Assembly (NCBI RefSeq): GCF_014207845.1
Contig: NZ_JACHLC010000003.1
Coordinates: 372,001 to 436,000 of the forward strand
Source: Chryseobacterium shigense
GTDB lineage: Bacteria > Bacteroidota > Bacteroidia > Flavobacteriales > Weeksellaceae
DNA: 64,000 nucleotides
Reading direction: 5' to 3'
Made by a program: the position numbers and the translations under genes. Shown one piece after another: positions 8,358 through 17,622 of this stretch; position 1 is the stretch's first letter; every line of letters begins with the position of its first letter. The notes below the pieces were generated by a model, which had not been told where the DNA came from, ran no database searches, and saw nothing but the letters and a program-made list of their open reading frames with translations.

Positions 8358-10223
8358 ATGAAACGATTTCTTTATGCCCTGATAATAGCTGTTTCAATAC
8401 AACAGGTTTCTGCACAGGAATTATATATGCCGAGAAATATTAAAAAAGCCTATGAAAAAGGAACCCGGGATATTTCCGGGGCTCCGGGCAAAAACTATTG
8501 GCAGAATAAAGGAATTTATAATGTGGAGGTAAAAGTGGATGCAGGAACCAAAACCGTTTCAGGAAAAGAAACCATCATGTACAGTAATAACAGTCCGGAT
8601 GAACTTAAGGATCTGGCTGTCAGGTTTGTGAATAATCTTCATAAGCCACAGTCGCCGAGATCAGGTTTTGTGTCCAAAGATTTCCTTTCATCAGGTCTTC
8701 ATATCAAATCATTGATGATAAACGGTGAGAAGTATGCGGTAAACAGTGATGACTGGAGCACAGTAGAAAAAGTAAAACTGAATAAACCGCTTAAAGCCGG
8801 TGGAAAAGCTGAGGTAAAAATAGAATGGGAATACCCGCTTTCCGTACAGAGTGGGAGGGAAGGGCAGATAGATCCCGAAACTTTTTACGTGGCCTATTCT
8901 TTCCCGAGAATTTCGGTTTATGATGATTACAATGGGTGGGATATGCTTCAGCACTCCGACAGGCAGGAGTTTTATAATGATTTTAATGATTATAGTTTTG
9001 CCATCAGTGCTCCTAAAAATTTTGTAGTATGGGCTACCGGGGATTTTCTGAATCCTGATGCTGTGCTTCAGCCGGAATATTTAAAAAGATACAAATCTTC
9101 CCTTAGAAATGATAAGGTTGTTCACATTGCCTCTGAACAGGAAATGAAGGCAGGAAAAGTAACCAAACAAAATAAATGGAACATTTGGAAATTCAAAGCC
9201 AGCCATATCACAGACTTTTGTTTTGCATTAAGTAATCACTATGTTTGGGATGCGGCAAGTGTTCAGTTAAAAACGAAAAGAGCGAGCGTTCAGGCAGGAT
9301 ATAAGGCGGGAGCTAAAGATTTTGAGAATTATGTAGACTGGATGCATTATAACCTGGACTGGTTCTCAAAGAAATGGCCGGGCGTGGAATATCCATATAA
9401 CGTAATGACTGCTATTCAGGGATATGCTGATATGGAATATCCAATGATGATTAATGATACAAGTATTCCTGATGATCTTCGTGATGCAAGACTTACAGCA
9501 GATCATGAAATTGCCCATACTTATTTCCCTTTTTATATGGGAATCAACGAAACCCGCTACGCTTTTATGGATGAAGGCTGGGCAACAACACTGGAATACC
9601 TGATCGGAATTGATGAAAACGGTGAAGCTGCCGCCAAAGAGTTTTATAAAAATTTCCGTGTTAAAAGATGGATCAATGACCCTTCTGCTGAACAGGATCA
9701 ACCTGTCATTACTATGAGTACGCAGGTAAGCGGAGTCGGATATGGAAACAATTCTTATGTAAAAGCATCCCTGTCTTATCTTGCATTAAAGGATTATTTG
9801 GGAGATGACCTGTTCAAAAAAGCCCTTCTTCATTATATGGATAACTGGAACGGGAAACATCCTGTGCCGTGGGATTATTTCAATTCAATGAATACAGGTT
9901 CCGGAAAAAATCTGAACTGGTTCTTTCAAAACTGGTTCTACACTAACAATTATATTGATTTAAAAATAACCGGAGCTTCACAGCTTAATGATCTTCTTAC
10001 GGTAAATGTGGACAATGCAGGAGGTTTTGCCATTCCTTTCGATGCTGTACTGAATTATGAGGACGGGTCTGTAGAAAAGCTTCATTTCTCGCCGGCGTTG
10101 TGGGAAAAAGACCAGAACCAGGCAGATCTTACAATTCCTATTAAGAAGAAGGTGAAATCAGTAATTCTGGATGGAGATATCTTTATGGATTATACCCCTG
10201 AAAATAATACGAGATCATTATAA
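8358..10223 (+). CDS. Secreted M1 family metallopeptidase, shorter paralogue
   Basis: The 621-residue protein starts at the ATG at 8358, which opens the signal peptide MKRFLYALIIAV ending in SAQ. HEIAH (about residues 383-387) and E406 in FMDEGWATT form the gluzincin zinc site, and the upstream GYADMEYPM is the M1 exopeptidase-like motif with the first glycine changed. It lacks the C-terminal extension of the 4878 paralogue. A -7 element TAATTTTG at 8325-8332 lies about 25 bases ahead of the start. Both paralogues are probably periplasmic or surface aminopeptidases for peptide scavenging. Confidence 0.92.
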   Translation: MKRFLYALIIAVSIQQVSAQELYMPRNIKKAYEKGTRDISGAPGKNYWQNKGIYNVEVKVDAGTKTVSGKETIMYSNNSPDELKDLAVRFVNNLHKPQSPRSGFVSKDFLSSGLHIKSLMINGEKYAVNSDDWSTVEKVKLNKPLKAGGKAEVKIEWEYPLSVQSGREGQIDPETFYVAYSFPRISVYDDYNGWDMLQHSDRQEFYNDFNDYSFAISAPKNFVVWATGDFLNPDAVLQPEYLKRYKSSLRNDKVVHIASEQEMKAGKVTKQNKWNIWKFKASHITDFCFALSNHYVWDAASVQLKTKRASVQAGYKAGAKDFENYVDWMHYNLDWFSKKWPGVEYPYNVMTAIQGYADMEYPMMINDTSIPDDLRDARLTADHEIAHTYFPFYMGINETRYAFMDEGWATTLEYLIGIDENGEAAAKEFYKNFRVKRWINDPSAEQDQPVITMSTQVSGVGYGNNSYVKASLSYLALKDYLGDDLFKKALLHYMDNWNGKHPVPWDYFNSMNTGSGKNLNWFFQNWFYTNNYIDLKITGASQLNDLLTVNVDNAGGFAIPFDAVLNYEDGSVEKLHFSPALWEKDQNQADLTIPIKKKVKSVILDGDIFMDYTPENNTRSL

Positions 10224-10229
10224 AAATAA

Positions 10230-10256
10230 AAGCCTGAAGAAATTCAGGCTTTTTTA
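10230..10256. terminator. Bidirectional terminator between convergent protease genes
   Basis: AAGCCTGAA / TTCAGGCTT forms a perfect 9-base-pair stem with a GAAA loop; it is flanked by A-rich sequence on the left and T-rich on the right, so it can serve both convergent genes. Confidence 0.85.
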
Positions 10257-10278
10257 TTTAAAAATTAATCTGGATATA

Positions 10279-11295
10279 TTATCTTAATCCTGCTCTTGGG
10301 CCAGCAGCGGCTACAACTGCCTGCATTCTTGTTTTCTGGTTGGCAGAGAACATGAACATCGCTTTATCATCCACATAATCCATGTAATTCATAAACATCT
10401 GAGAACGGCTTACTCCACCGCAAACTCTGTTTAAAGGATAAGTAGGTGTACCATAATTTGGTCCTGGAGACGTAGGAGTGTCGTTAGAGTAATCTGTCTG
10501 ACAACCTGTGTTGGAAGATCCCCAAAGGTGAGGTAAATTCAGGTAGTGGCCTACTTCGTGGGTAACAGTTCTACCTAAGTTAAATGGAGCTGAAGCGCCT
10601 GTTTTTCCAATATACTGATAACCGATTACAAGACCGTCATACCATAATCCGGCAGATTCAGGGTAATATGCGTAACCCAGTGTTCCCGGCTGACTGTTCT
10701 CATCAAGAATTGAGTTAACAACCCAGATATTCAGGTTTTTAGTCGGGTCTGTAGCATTGATACCTCCTGTTGTAGATTTTTTCATCTCTTCAAGATCAGA
10801 TCTCCAGCCTGTTTTTGTATATTGCTTACGGTTAGTTGCCACCAGTTTAAAGCTGATTTTAACATTACCGGCAGCAGAAGGCTGAAACGCTGCAGGAATT
10901 TTATTGATGTCAGAATTGGTAGCACCGTAATCTGCATTAAGTACCGCAATTTGTTCTGCAATTCTTGCATCAGAAACATTCTGGGCAGTTGTGTTATAGA
11001 TTACATTGAAAACAACCGGAATTTCAACGGTTCCGTCCGCAAGCACTTTGCCTAGTACGGCATCTCTTGAGAATTTATCAGACTGTAATTCATTGGCCTC
11101 AAATCTTGCTCTTAATGCCGGATCATTTTTAAGATTTTTTTCTCTTATGAGATCGGAAGGGCATGCTCTTTTTGAATTTGTAAAGTTTGTTGGAGCACTT
11201 GAATCCTGGGATATATCCTCCTGGCTGGAAATATTATCACTGTTACAAGCTGACATGAAGCTCAGAACGAGAGCTCCGAATAATAGTTTTTTCAT
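10279..11295 (-). CDS. M43 (cytophagalysin/pappalysin-like) zinc metalloprotease lipoprotein
   Basis: The 338-residue protein has a lipoprotein signal with lipobox cysteine C17 (SFMSAC). The metzincin signature HEVGHYLNLPH spans residues 246-256, with zinc ligands H246, H250 and H256 and catalytic E247, and the Met-turn MNYMDY is at 302-307. C265 and C292 flank the insert between them, as in cytophagalysin-type M43B proteases. The enzyme should be anchored in the outer membrane and act on extracellular protein. It has no T9SS sorting domain, unlike many relatives. Confidence 0.9.
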   Translation of the reverse strand: MKKLLFGALVLSFMSACNSDNISSQEDISQDSSAPTNFTNSKRACPSDLIREKNLKNDPALRARFEANELQSDKFSRDAVLGKVLADGTVEIPVVFNVIYNTTAQNVSDARIAEQIAVLNADYGATNSDINKIPAAFQPSAAGNVKISFKLVATNRKQYTKTGWRSDLEEMKKSTTGGINATDPTKNLNIWVVNSILDENSQPGTLGYAYYPESAGLWYDGLVIGYQYIGKTGASAPFNLGRTVTHEVGHYLNLPHLWGSSNTGCQTDYSNDTPTSPGPNYGTPTYPLNRVCGGVSRSQMFMNYMDYVDDKAMFMFSANQKTRMQAVVAAAGPRAGLR

Positions 11296-11556
11296 AAATA
11301 AATTATAAATGGTTTGGTCTCCAAATTTATATTATAAAAAACTAATAAACAAAATATTTTTTAAAATATTTGCATATTTTTCACTCAAAGCCGATGAATA
11401 TTGAATATTGTTTATCTTTTGTAGTGTTTATGTGGATTTTAATCATATCACTACAGTGTGTTTAAAATATTTTATTTCAAAATATATTTTTGTTGAAAAT
11501 AATTAACTTAAATATTTAAATTGATTTATATTTTTAATTTTATTTCTCTTTTTTAA

Positions 11557-12198
11557 TCAGCCGGCAAAACCATTTTTAATAGCAAAAACTGCAAGGCCTA
11601 CCCGGGTTTTAAGATCCAATTTATCACATAACTGATCACGATAGCTTTCTACCGTTCTTGGACTGCAGCACATTTTATCTGCAATTTCCTTGTAACTCAG
11701 CTCAGTGACGGTGTATTTCAGAAATTCTTTCTCACGGTCGGAAATTCTTACTGAATTCTCTGTTTCCTTGTCTTTGTTCATATTGGAAAATATGATCTTT
11801 GAGGCCCATTCCGGGTAAAAGAAGCCTTCGGAATCTAATTTTGTCAATGCAGTTTCCAGGTCTTTCGGATGGGTGTTTTTCAGCAGATACCCTTTTGCAC
11901 CGTTTTTGATCATTTTAATGACGCTGTTGTCATCACCCTGCATGCTGAGTGCCATCACTTTAATGTCCGGATGATTCTGTGTAAGCCAGGCAGCGGTTTC
12001 GAAGCCGTTCATAATAGGCATACTGATGTCCAGCAGGACGATATCCGGAATCTGGCCATTGTCTTCAAATTTCTGAATGAGATCTTTTCCGTTTTCGCAT
12101 ACATAAATCACTTCAAAATCATTGAAATTATCAATGATCCCTTCCAAAGCTTTGGCAATAAGTACGTGGTCGTCAACAATCACTATGGTTTTTTTCAT
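11557..12198 (-). CDS. NarL/LuxR-family response regulator
   Basis: A 213-residue regulator with a receiver domain (acidic D9/D10, phospho-acceptor in VLLDISMPIMNGFE, conserved lysine in YLLKNTHP) and a C-terminal LuxR-type helix-turn-helix seen in ELSYKEIADKMCCSPRTVES. Its ATG overlaps the stop of the upstream kinase by 4 bases, so the two are translationally coupled. It is the output protein of the operon that starts with the 7-TM protein at 13609. Confidence 0.93.
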   Translation of the reverse strand: MKKTIVIVDDHVLIAKALEGIIDNFNDFEVIYVCENGKDLIQKFEDNGQIPDIVLLDISMPIMNGFETAAWLTQNHPDIKVMALSMQGDDNSVIKMIKNGAKGYLLKNTHPKDLETALTKLDSEGFFYPEWASKIIFSNMNKDKETENSVRISDREKEFLKYTVTELSYKEIADKMCCSPRTVESYRDQLCDKLDLKTRVGLAVFAIKNGFAG

Positions 12199-12980
12199 GG
12201 CTGTTTCTTTAAAATAATATTGAGTGTGGTTCCGGTATCTTCATGGCTTTCAAAGCTGAAATCAGCACCTATAATGGCGGCTCTATTCTTCATATTGGTG
12301 AGGCCAATGCCGTTTGATTTTATGTTGGTACTGTCAAATCCGGTACCGTCATCTTTAAGGTTAAGTTCCCAAAGTATATCGTCAGAAGTATTCAGTCTGA
12401 TAAAAATATTTTTACAGTTTGCATGTTTGATGCTGTTCTGAATAAATTCCTGCGTAATCCTGAGTAATACGTTTTTATGAACAAAGCCCAGATCAAGCTG
12501 CTTGAAATTATGCTCAAAAGTTACATGACATCTCTTAAAAGCATTGGTATTGTCTACTTCTTCCTGAATCAAAGTTACAATTTCCTTTTGGTTTATATTA
12601 TCGTCTGTCAGGGTCTTTGAAAGGCTTCTCAGATCCTGCAGCGACTGGTTGATGATCTGGGATACCTGATCGATCCTTTCACTTACCTCGGGAACCCGGT
12701 TTTCATAGAGAAGCTGTTGGGTGTAGAGGCTTACCAATGTAAGTTTCTGGCCGATATTATCATGAAGCTCACGCCCTATCTGCTGCATGGTAGCCTGCTG
12801 GATTTCAAGCTGTGTGGCAAGAAGCTCACGTTTATGAATTTCGTTTTTTACTTCAATTTCGTTCATGTATTCTTTTTTGCGCTGTTGGTATTTTCTTATG
12901 TAAACTATTACTGCGGATACAAACAGTACAAAGAATATGTTGAATAAAATTAATACTATGATGAGCTCTGTTTTCCCCAT
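12195..12980 (-). CDS. HisKA_3-type sensor histidine kinase
   Basis: The 261-residue kinase has a single N-terminal membrane helix (about residues 5-27) followed by a coiled-coil linker. The dimerisation/phospho-acceptor motif IGRELHDNIGQKLTLVS (histidine near residue 83) is the NarX/DesK type, and the HATPase domain shows the N box QEFIQNSIKHA and DDGTGFD. It has almost no extracellular sensory domain of its own. The overlap with the 7-TM gene upstream (25 bases) suggests that protein supplies the input. Confidence 0.92.
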   Translation of the reverse strand: MGKTELIIVLILFNIFFVLFVSAVIVYIRKYQQRKKEYMNEIEVKNEIHKRELLATQLEIQQATMQQIGRELHDNIGQKLTLVSLYTQQLLYENRVPEVSERIDQVSQIINQSLQDLRSLSKTLTDDNINQKEIVTLIQEEVDNTNAFKRCHVTFEHNFKQLDLGFVHKNVLLRITQEFIQNSIKHANCKNIFIRLNTSDDILWELNLKDDGTGFDSTNIKSNGIGLTNMKNRAAIIGADFSFESHEDTGTTLNIILKKQP

Positions 12981-13609
12981 ATGAATGAAATTGAAAATAA
13001 TAGATACATGATAATTCCTGAAATGAGAAAATAAGAAAAATAGATGCTATAAAGTTCCCGGTATTCCTTAATGAGGTTAAAAAAGGTCCAGAAGGGAAGT
13101 GTTCCTATATAAAATAGCGTAACTCCCAGATTAATATAGAACATCTTATTTCTGCTGAAGTTCAGAATTTCGGAAGAATTAATCTGTTTATAATATTCCA
13201 TGACTACCAGTACCATTAAGATGAGACAGCCTACTGTATAGTTAAAGGATAAAATAATCTTTTTGGTAGTGAAGAAGAATTCACTGGTTAAAAATGACAG
13301 CAGATATAAAAGAGACATGGTGTAAAATAACTTTGGTTTACCTAATGACTTTACAGCATATAGCCAGTAAAAGAAAAGAAACTCAAGGGGAATTACGAAA
13401 TAATTATAAAATTTCTGCTTATTGTAATCTATGAATAAATCTCCCCATTTTCCCATTAATTCAGACAGGAACATAATGATAAGATAAATGGAAAAATACT
13501 TCCAGTACCCTTCTTCGTTATTACGGTTAAAGTAAATAACCGATATGAAAGCAGCGAGCCCTTCTGCCCAGATCATAGAATCCTGGAGTATTTTCTGAAA
13601 TTCTGTCAT
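12956..13609 (-). CDS. Seven-helix membrane protein, putative sensor partner of kinase
   Basis: A 217-residue protein made almost entirely of seven hydrophobic segments, with short polar loops and a short basic tail. No catalytic motif is visible and I do not recognise the family. Its stop codon lies 25 bases inside the kinase gene, so the proteins are probably made in fixed ratio. The architecture recalls 7-TM input domains that are fused to kinases in other Bacteroidota. A role in signal detection is inference from gene order. Confidence 0.7.
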   Translation of the reverse strand: MTEFQKILQDSMIWAEGLAAFISVIYFNRNNEEGYWKYFSIYLIIMFLSELMGKWGDLFIDYNKQKFYNYFVIPLEFLFFYWLYAVKSLGKPKLFYTMSLLYLLSFLTSEFFFTTKKIILSFNYTVGCLILMVLVVMEYYKQINSSEILNFSRNKMFYINLGVTLFYIGTLPFWTFFNLIKEYRELYSIYFSYFLISGIIMYLLFSISFIWGKQSSS

Positions 13610-13641
13610 TTTTTAATATGGGGGTAAGATAAATTAAAGTA

Positions 13642-14175
13642 TTAAGGAAATTGCTCTGTTTTTGGACTTTCCGGTGGAGATAATACTCCGTGGTTTTCTG
13701 CAAGAGTCTCACCTTCATTGCTTCTTTTTGCTGTCATAGCTATTGCTGAATCAAAACCGGACGGGCAGAAATCATAGTTAAGCATTGCTCCTGTTTCGTC
13801 TTCTTTTTTCAAAGTAGGAACCAATACTAATGTGTGTCTTTGCGCATACTCTTTTTCTACAGGGTGGTTTTCCATAATAGCCCAGTCTTCAGCTTTTGGA
13901 TAGGCTGCATAATAAAACCTGATCCCTAAATCGGCTTCAGAAACATTAGGGTTTGCATTTTTAGCCTCATTTTCTACGCAGGCAATAAATTTTTTCAGTT
14001 TAGGAAGGTCGAACCATATGGAGTGGGAGTCGGTAATTCCCAATTCTTTATTAACAGCCTCCATCTGATTGTCTCTGTAATTGCTGATCAGTTTTTTAAC
14101 AAGCTCTGAAGCAATGGTGTTCTCTCTTGAAGCAGCTCCAAGTGATCCCCCCTCTAAAGTAGGTTCTGTTTTCAT
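13642..14175 (-). CDS. Hypothetical protein
   Basis: The 177-residue product is soluble, without signal peptide or membrane segments. The N-terminus is glycine/serine-rich (EGGSLGAASRE) and the C-terminal 25 residues are proline/glutamate-rich and probably disordered; the middle has mixed alpha/beta character. I do not recognise a domain. It is 32 bases upstream of the 7-TM gene on the same strand and might be co-transcribed. Confidence 0.65.
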   Translation of the reverse strand: MKTEPTLEGGSLGAASRENTIASELVKKLISNYRDNQMEAVNKELGITDSHSIWFDLPKLKKFIACVENEAKNANPNVSEADLGIRFYYAAYPKAEDWAIMENHPVEKEYAQRHTLVLVPTLKKEDETGAMLNYDFCPSGFDSAIAMTAKRSNEGETLAENHGVLSPPESPKTEQFP

Positions 14176-14299
14176 AACGGTAGTTTTATAAAAGAATATT
14201 AGTTAGTATGCAAATTTCGTAAAAAATAAGCAGTAAACTGATGTGTTTTTTCCCGTTTCTTTTTCCGTGGTTTTACGGATTGTATATTATACTGTAAAA

Positions 14300-14328
14300 T
14301 GATAAAGCCTCCGGTTGAAATGGAGGCT
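14300..14328 (-). terminator. Terminator downstream of the leader peptide gene
   Basis: AGCCTCC / GGAGGCT form a 7-base-pair stem with a nine-base loop. On the minus strand it is followed by TTAT, giving a modest terminator 28 bases past the peptide stop. Confidence 0.55.
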
Positions 14329-14355
14329 CTGTTGGTAATGATTGTAATGGAAAGA

Positions 14356-14508
14356 TTAAATGCAGGGATATCTTCTGGGATCTCTGCATATATTTCCTGT
14401 TGAGCAGCATAAACCTGCAGGGCAGTTCATGTCAATGTCACATTCTGTTATTACAGCGGATACACCACCGCTGATCTTTTTAAGATCGTTTCTTTTTAAC
14501 TTTTTCAT
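14356..14508 (-). CDS. Double-glycine-leader peptide with six-cysteine, knottin-like core
   Basis: A 50-codon gene reads from ATG at 14506-14508 to TAA at 14356-14358. The first 15 residues, MKKLKRNDLKKISGG, are a typical double-glycine leader as found on bacteriocin-like peptides of Bacteroidota. Cleavage after GG leaves a 35-residue core with six cysteines spaced C-x5-C-x4-CC-x5-C-x7-C, which matches the general inhibitor-cystine-knot layout. The core is acidic at the front and basic near the end (RDPRRYPC). C39-peptidase ABC exporters recognise and cut such leaders; one is encoded at 61.8-64 kb. A terminator follows. No immunity gene is recognisable. The gene call is strong; antimicrobial or signalling activity is inferred. 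Confidence 0.8.
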   Translation of the reverse strand: MKKLKRNDLKKISGGVSAVITECDIDMNCPAGLCCSTGNICRDPRRYPCI

Positions 14509-15027
14509 ACTGATTTTGTTTTAGTTGGTAATTTTTTGGATGATAAATATACTTATATTTCACATGGTATTGATAAAATCCAAGTCATTATATTCAATGT
14601 TAGTCCAATATTTTTGCAGATATAGAATCTTATCATATGGTTTATTGTTAAAATACAAAACCTCGATATTATCTTTGTTATACTTCCCACAGATCTCACA
14701 GATTTATACAGATGATTACGTATGATTTTAGCAATTTCAAAAAAGTATAATATAAACATCTGTGTAAATCCGTGAAATCCGCGGTTTAAAAATCCTATAT
14801 ATTTTCTGAAATGAAAGTGTTCCGGCTTCATCATAATACTCATCTCCTTTTCTTTGCAATAAATAAAAGATTGATTTCCTATTAATCTACCGATATTGTA
14901 TCAAAATCTCACATTCTAATAAATGTAAATTTGTATATCATGTCCAAATTTTAAATAAAAAAATAAGTGATGCAGAATTGGGCTGCACCACTTACTTACA
15001 AAAATAATATATATGAAAAAAACTACT
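14509..15027. other. Intergenic region, AT-rich
   Basis: Between the leader peptide gene and clpB I see no convincing gene. The stretch holds the presumed peptide promoter (a -7-like TATATTTA about 40 bases before the peptide start on the minus strand) and the palindromic element at 14687-14784. Short open frames here have no start context or coding character. Confidence 0.5.
14687..14784. repeat. Dispersed inverted repeat (CACAGATTT...CATCTGTG type)
   Basis: A 28-base left arm starting CCACAGATCTCACAGATTT (14687-14714) is largely complementary to the right arm 14757-14784 starting CATCTGTGTAAATCC. This resembles small palindromic intergenic elements found repeatedly in many bacterial genomes. 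Confidence 0.65.
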
Positions 15028-17622
15028 TTATTGATCTGTCGGCCTGAAAACCAAGCCGGTTTCTTCGAAATAGTCCAGAGTAATTCTGTCTCCGTCATTT
15101 ACTTTTCCTGCAAGAATTTCTCTTGATAATTTATTTAAAACTTCCTGTTGGATCACTCTTTTCAAAGGTCTTGCCCCAAAAGAAGGGTCGTATCCTTTAT
15201 TCATCAGGTAATCTACAGCATCCTGAGTGGAGGTCATAATGATATTTCGCTTAGCCAGCATATCATTAAATCCTCTCAATTGATACTGAACAATTTTTCC
15301 GATCTCTTTTTTGTTCAGAGGCTGGAACAATACTACCTCATCTATTCTGTTCAAAAACTCAGGACGTAATGTCTGTTTCAGAAGGTCAAAAACTTCATCT
15401 TTAGTTGTATTGACGATCTCATCCTGATTTTCCTCTGTAATATTTTCAAAATTCTCCTGGATCAGATGGGAGCCTAAATTCGAGGTCATGATAATGATTG
15501 AATTCTTAAAGTTCACTACACGTCCTTTATTATCTGTAAGACGTCCGTCATCCAATACCTGAAGCAATGTGTTGAAAACGTCCGGATGGGCTTTTTCAAT
15601 CTCATCCAAAAGCACCACAGAATAAGGTCTTCTTCTTACCGCTTCTGTTAGTTGGCCGCCTTCATCATAACCCACATATCCCGGAGGAGCTCCCACCAAT
15701 CTTGAAACACTGTGTCTTTCCTGGTATTCACTCATGTCAATTCTGGTCATATTGTTCTCGTCATCAAATAAGAACTCCGCCAGCGCTTTTGCCAGCTCTG
15801 TTTTACCAACACCGGTTGTTCCTAAAAACAGAAAAGATCCGATCGGTTTTTTATCATCGCTTAATCCGGCCCTGTTTCTTCTGATAGCATCTGCAACGGC
15901 CGTAATGGCCTCGTCCTGTCCTACAACACGGTGATGAAGTTCGGTTTCAAGGCTCAGTAATTTTTCTCTTTCAGACTGAAGTAATTTGGTAACAGGAATT
16001 CCTGTCCATTTGGCAATGACTTCAGAGATGTTTTCAGAAGTAACCTCTTCTTTAATCAGTTCATTCTGGTGGTTTTGCATCTCCAGCTCCAGTTTCTGCA
16101 ACGCATCTTCTTTTTCCTTTATTTTTCCGTACTGGATTTCAGCGACTTTAGCATAATCTCCCGCTCTTGAAGCTTTTTCCGCTTCCAGTTTCAGAGATTC
16201 AATATCTTTTTTAATCTGGGTTAAATCCTCAGATTTCTGTTTCTCTTTCAGCCATTTCGCATTGATCTCATTTCTTTCCTCCGAAATCTTTGAAATATCT
16301 TCTTTTACATGATCAATTTTGGTCTGGTTGCCTTCCCTTGAAATAGCGGCCAATTCAATTTCCAGCTGCATTAATTTCCTGTCCAGAACATCCAGTTCTT
16401 CCGGTTTTGAATTAATCTCCATTCTCAGTTTCGCGGAAGCCTCATCAATAAGGTCAATCGCTTTATCCGGTAAAAACCGGTCCGAAATATATCTCTGGGA
16501 CATTTCCACCGCAGCAATAATCGCTTCATCTTTGATTCTTACTTTATGGTGAGCCTCATATTTATCTTTAATACCACGCAGGATGGAAATGGCAGACTCC
16601 GTATCCGGTTCTTCAACCATTACTTTCTGAAAACGTCTTTCCAATGCCTTATCTTTTTCAAAATACTTTTGGTATTCATTTAAAGTAGTGGCACCAATGG
16701 CTCTTAATTCTCCTCTGGCCAAAGCAGGTTTTAGAATATTGGCAGCATCCATTGCACCTTCACCGCCCCCGGCTCCCACCAAGGTGTGGATCTCATCGAT
16801 GAAAAGAATGATCTGTCCTTCAGATTTGATCACCTCATTCACCACAGACTTCAAACGCTCTTCAAATTCCCCTTTGTATTTGGCTCCGGCAATCAACGCA
16901 CCCATATCTAAAGAATATAATGTTTTGTCCATCAGATTTTCAGGAATATCCCCTGAAATAATACGGTGTGCAATTCCTTCAGCAATAGCGGTTTTACCTA
17001 CTCCCGGTTCCCCAATGAGGATAGGATTGTTTTTGGTTCTTCTGGAAAGAATCTGTAATACCCGTCGGATTTCTTCATCACGTCCTATTACGGGATCCAG
17101 CTTTCCTTCTGCTGCTAGTTCGTTGAAATTTTTGGCATATTTATTTAAGGATTGATAAGTTTCTTCTGAGCTTGCAGAAGTTGCCTTACTTCCTTTTCTT
17201 AATTCTTTGATAGCACCTTCCAGAAGACTTTTCGTTACGCCCATATCCTTAAGCATTTTGGATACCTCAGAACTGGTTTCCAGTAAAGACAGCCATAAAT
17301 GTTCAATTGTTACGTATTCGTCACCCATTTTTTTGGCAATGTTCGGGGCATCCAGCAAAATTTTGTTGGCTGATTGTGAAAGGTAAATATTCCCTCCCTG
17401 AACCTTTGGAAGCTTTTCAATATTTTCTCTGTTTCGCTCCCTTACCAGATTGGCATCTGCTTCAGATTTTTTTAATAGAAAAGGCGAAATATTTTCATCT
17501 GCCTGAAAAATACCTTCAAGTATATGTTGCGGCTCAATACTCTGGTTACCAAATTCCAGAGCAGTCTGTTGTGCTGCCTGGATGGCTTCCTGTGATTTTA
17601 CGGTATATTGGTTTAAATTCAT
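15028..17622 (-). CDS. clpB: ATP-dependent disaggregase ClpB
   Basis: The 864-residue protein has the full ClpB plan: an N-terminal Clp repeat domain (about 1-150), AAA+ module 1 with Walker A GEPGVGKTA, a long coiled-coil middle domain (about 400-530) that distinguishes ClpB from ClpA/ClpC, and AAA+ module 2 with Walker A GTTGVGKTE, VGAPPGYVGYDEGG and the C-terminal Clp D2 small domain (FGARPLKRVIQ). With DnaK it resolubilises protein aggregates after heat stress in the cytosol. It has no ClpP-docking loop, as expected. It stands alone, divergent from the TetR gene; a weak TTTG-N19-TAATAATT promoter can be seen at 17762-17792 on the minus strand. Confidence 0.97.
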   Translation of the reverse strand: MNLNQYTVKSQEAIQAAQQTALEFGNQSIEPQHILEGIFQADENISPFLLKKSEADANLVRERNRENIEKLPKVQGGNIYLSQSANKILLDAPNIAKKMGDEYVTIEHLWLSLLETSSEVSKMLKDMGVTKSLLEGAIKELRKGSKATSASSEETYQSLNKYAKNFNELAAEGKLDPVIGRDEEIRRVLQILSRRTKNNPILIGEPGVGKTAIAEGIAHRIISGDIPENLMDKTLYSLDMGALIAGAKYKGEFEERLKSVVNEVIKSEGQIILFIDEIHTLVGAGGGEGAMDAANILKPALARGELRAIGATTLNEYQKYFEKDKALERRFQKVMVEEPDTESAISILRGIKDKYEAHHKVRIKDEAIIAAVEMSQRYISDRFLPDKAIDLIDEASAKLRMEINSKPEELDVLDRKLMQLEIELAAISREGNQTKIDHVKEDISKISEERNEINAKWLKEKQKSEDLTQIKKDIESLKLEAEKASRAGDYAKVAEIQYGKIKEKEDALQKLELEMQNHQNELIKEEVTSENISEVIAKWTGIPVTKLLQSEREKLLSLETELHHRVVGQDEAITAVADAIRRNRAGLSDDKKPIGSFLFLGTTGVGKTELAKALAEFLFDDENNMTRIDMSEYQERHSVSRLVGAPPGYVGYDEGGQLTEAVRRRPYSVVLLDEIEKAHPDVFNTLLQVLDDGRLTDNKGRVVNFKNSIIIMTSNLGSHLIQENFENITEENQDEIVNTTKDEVFDLLKQTLRPEFLNRIDEVVLFQPLNKKEIGKIVQYQLRGFNDMLAKRNIIMTSTQDAVDYLMNKGYDPSFGARPLKRVIQQEVLNKLSREILAGKVNDGDRITLDYFEETGLVFRPTDQ

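Noticed and set aside
14525-14725. Open frame of 66 codons on the plus strand
   Set aside because: It reads through AT-rich non-coding sequence and the left arm of a palindromic element, with no coding pattern.
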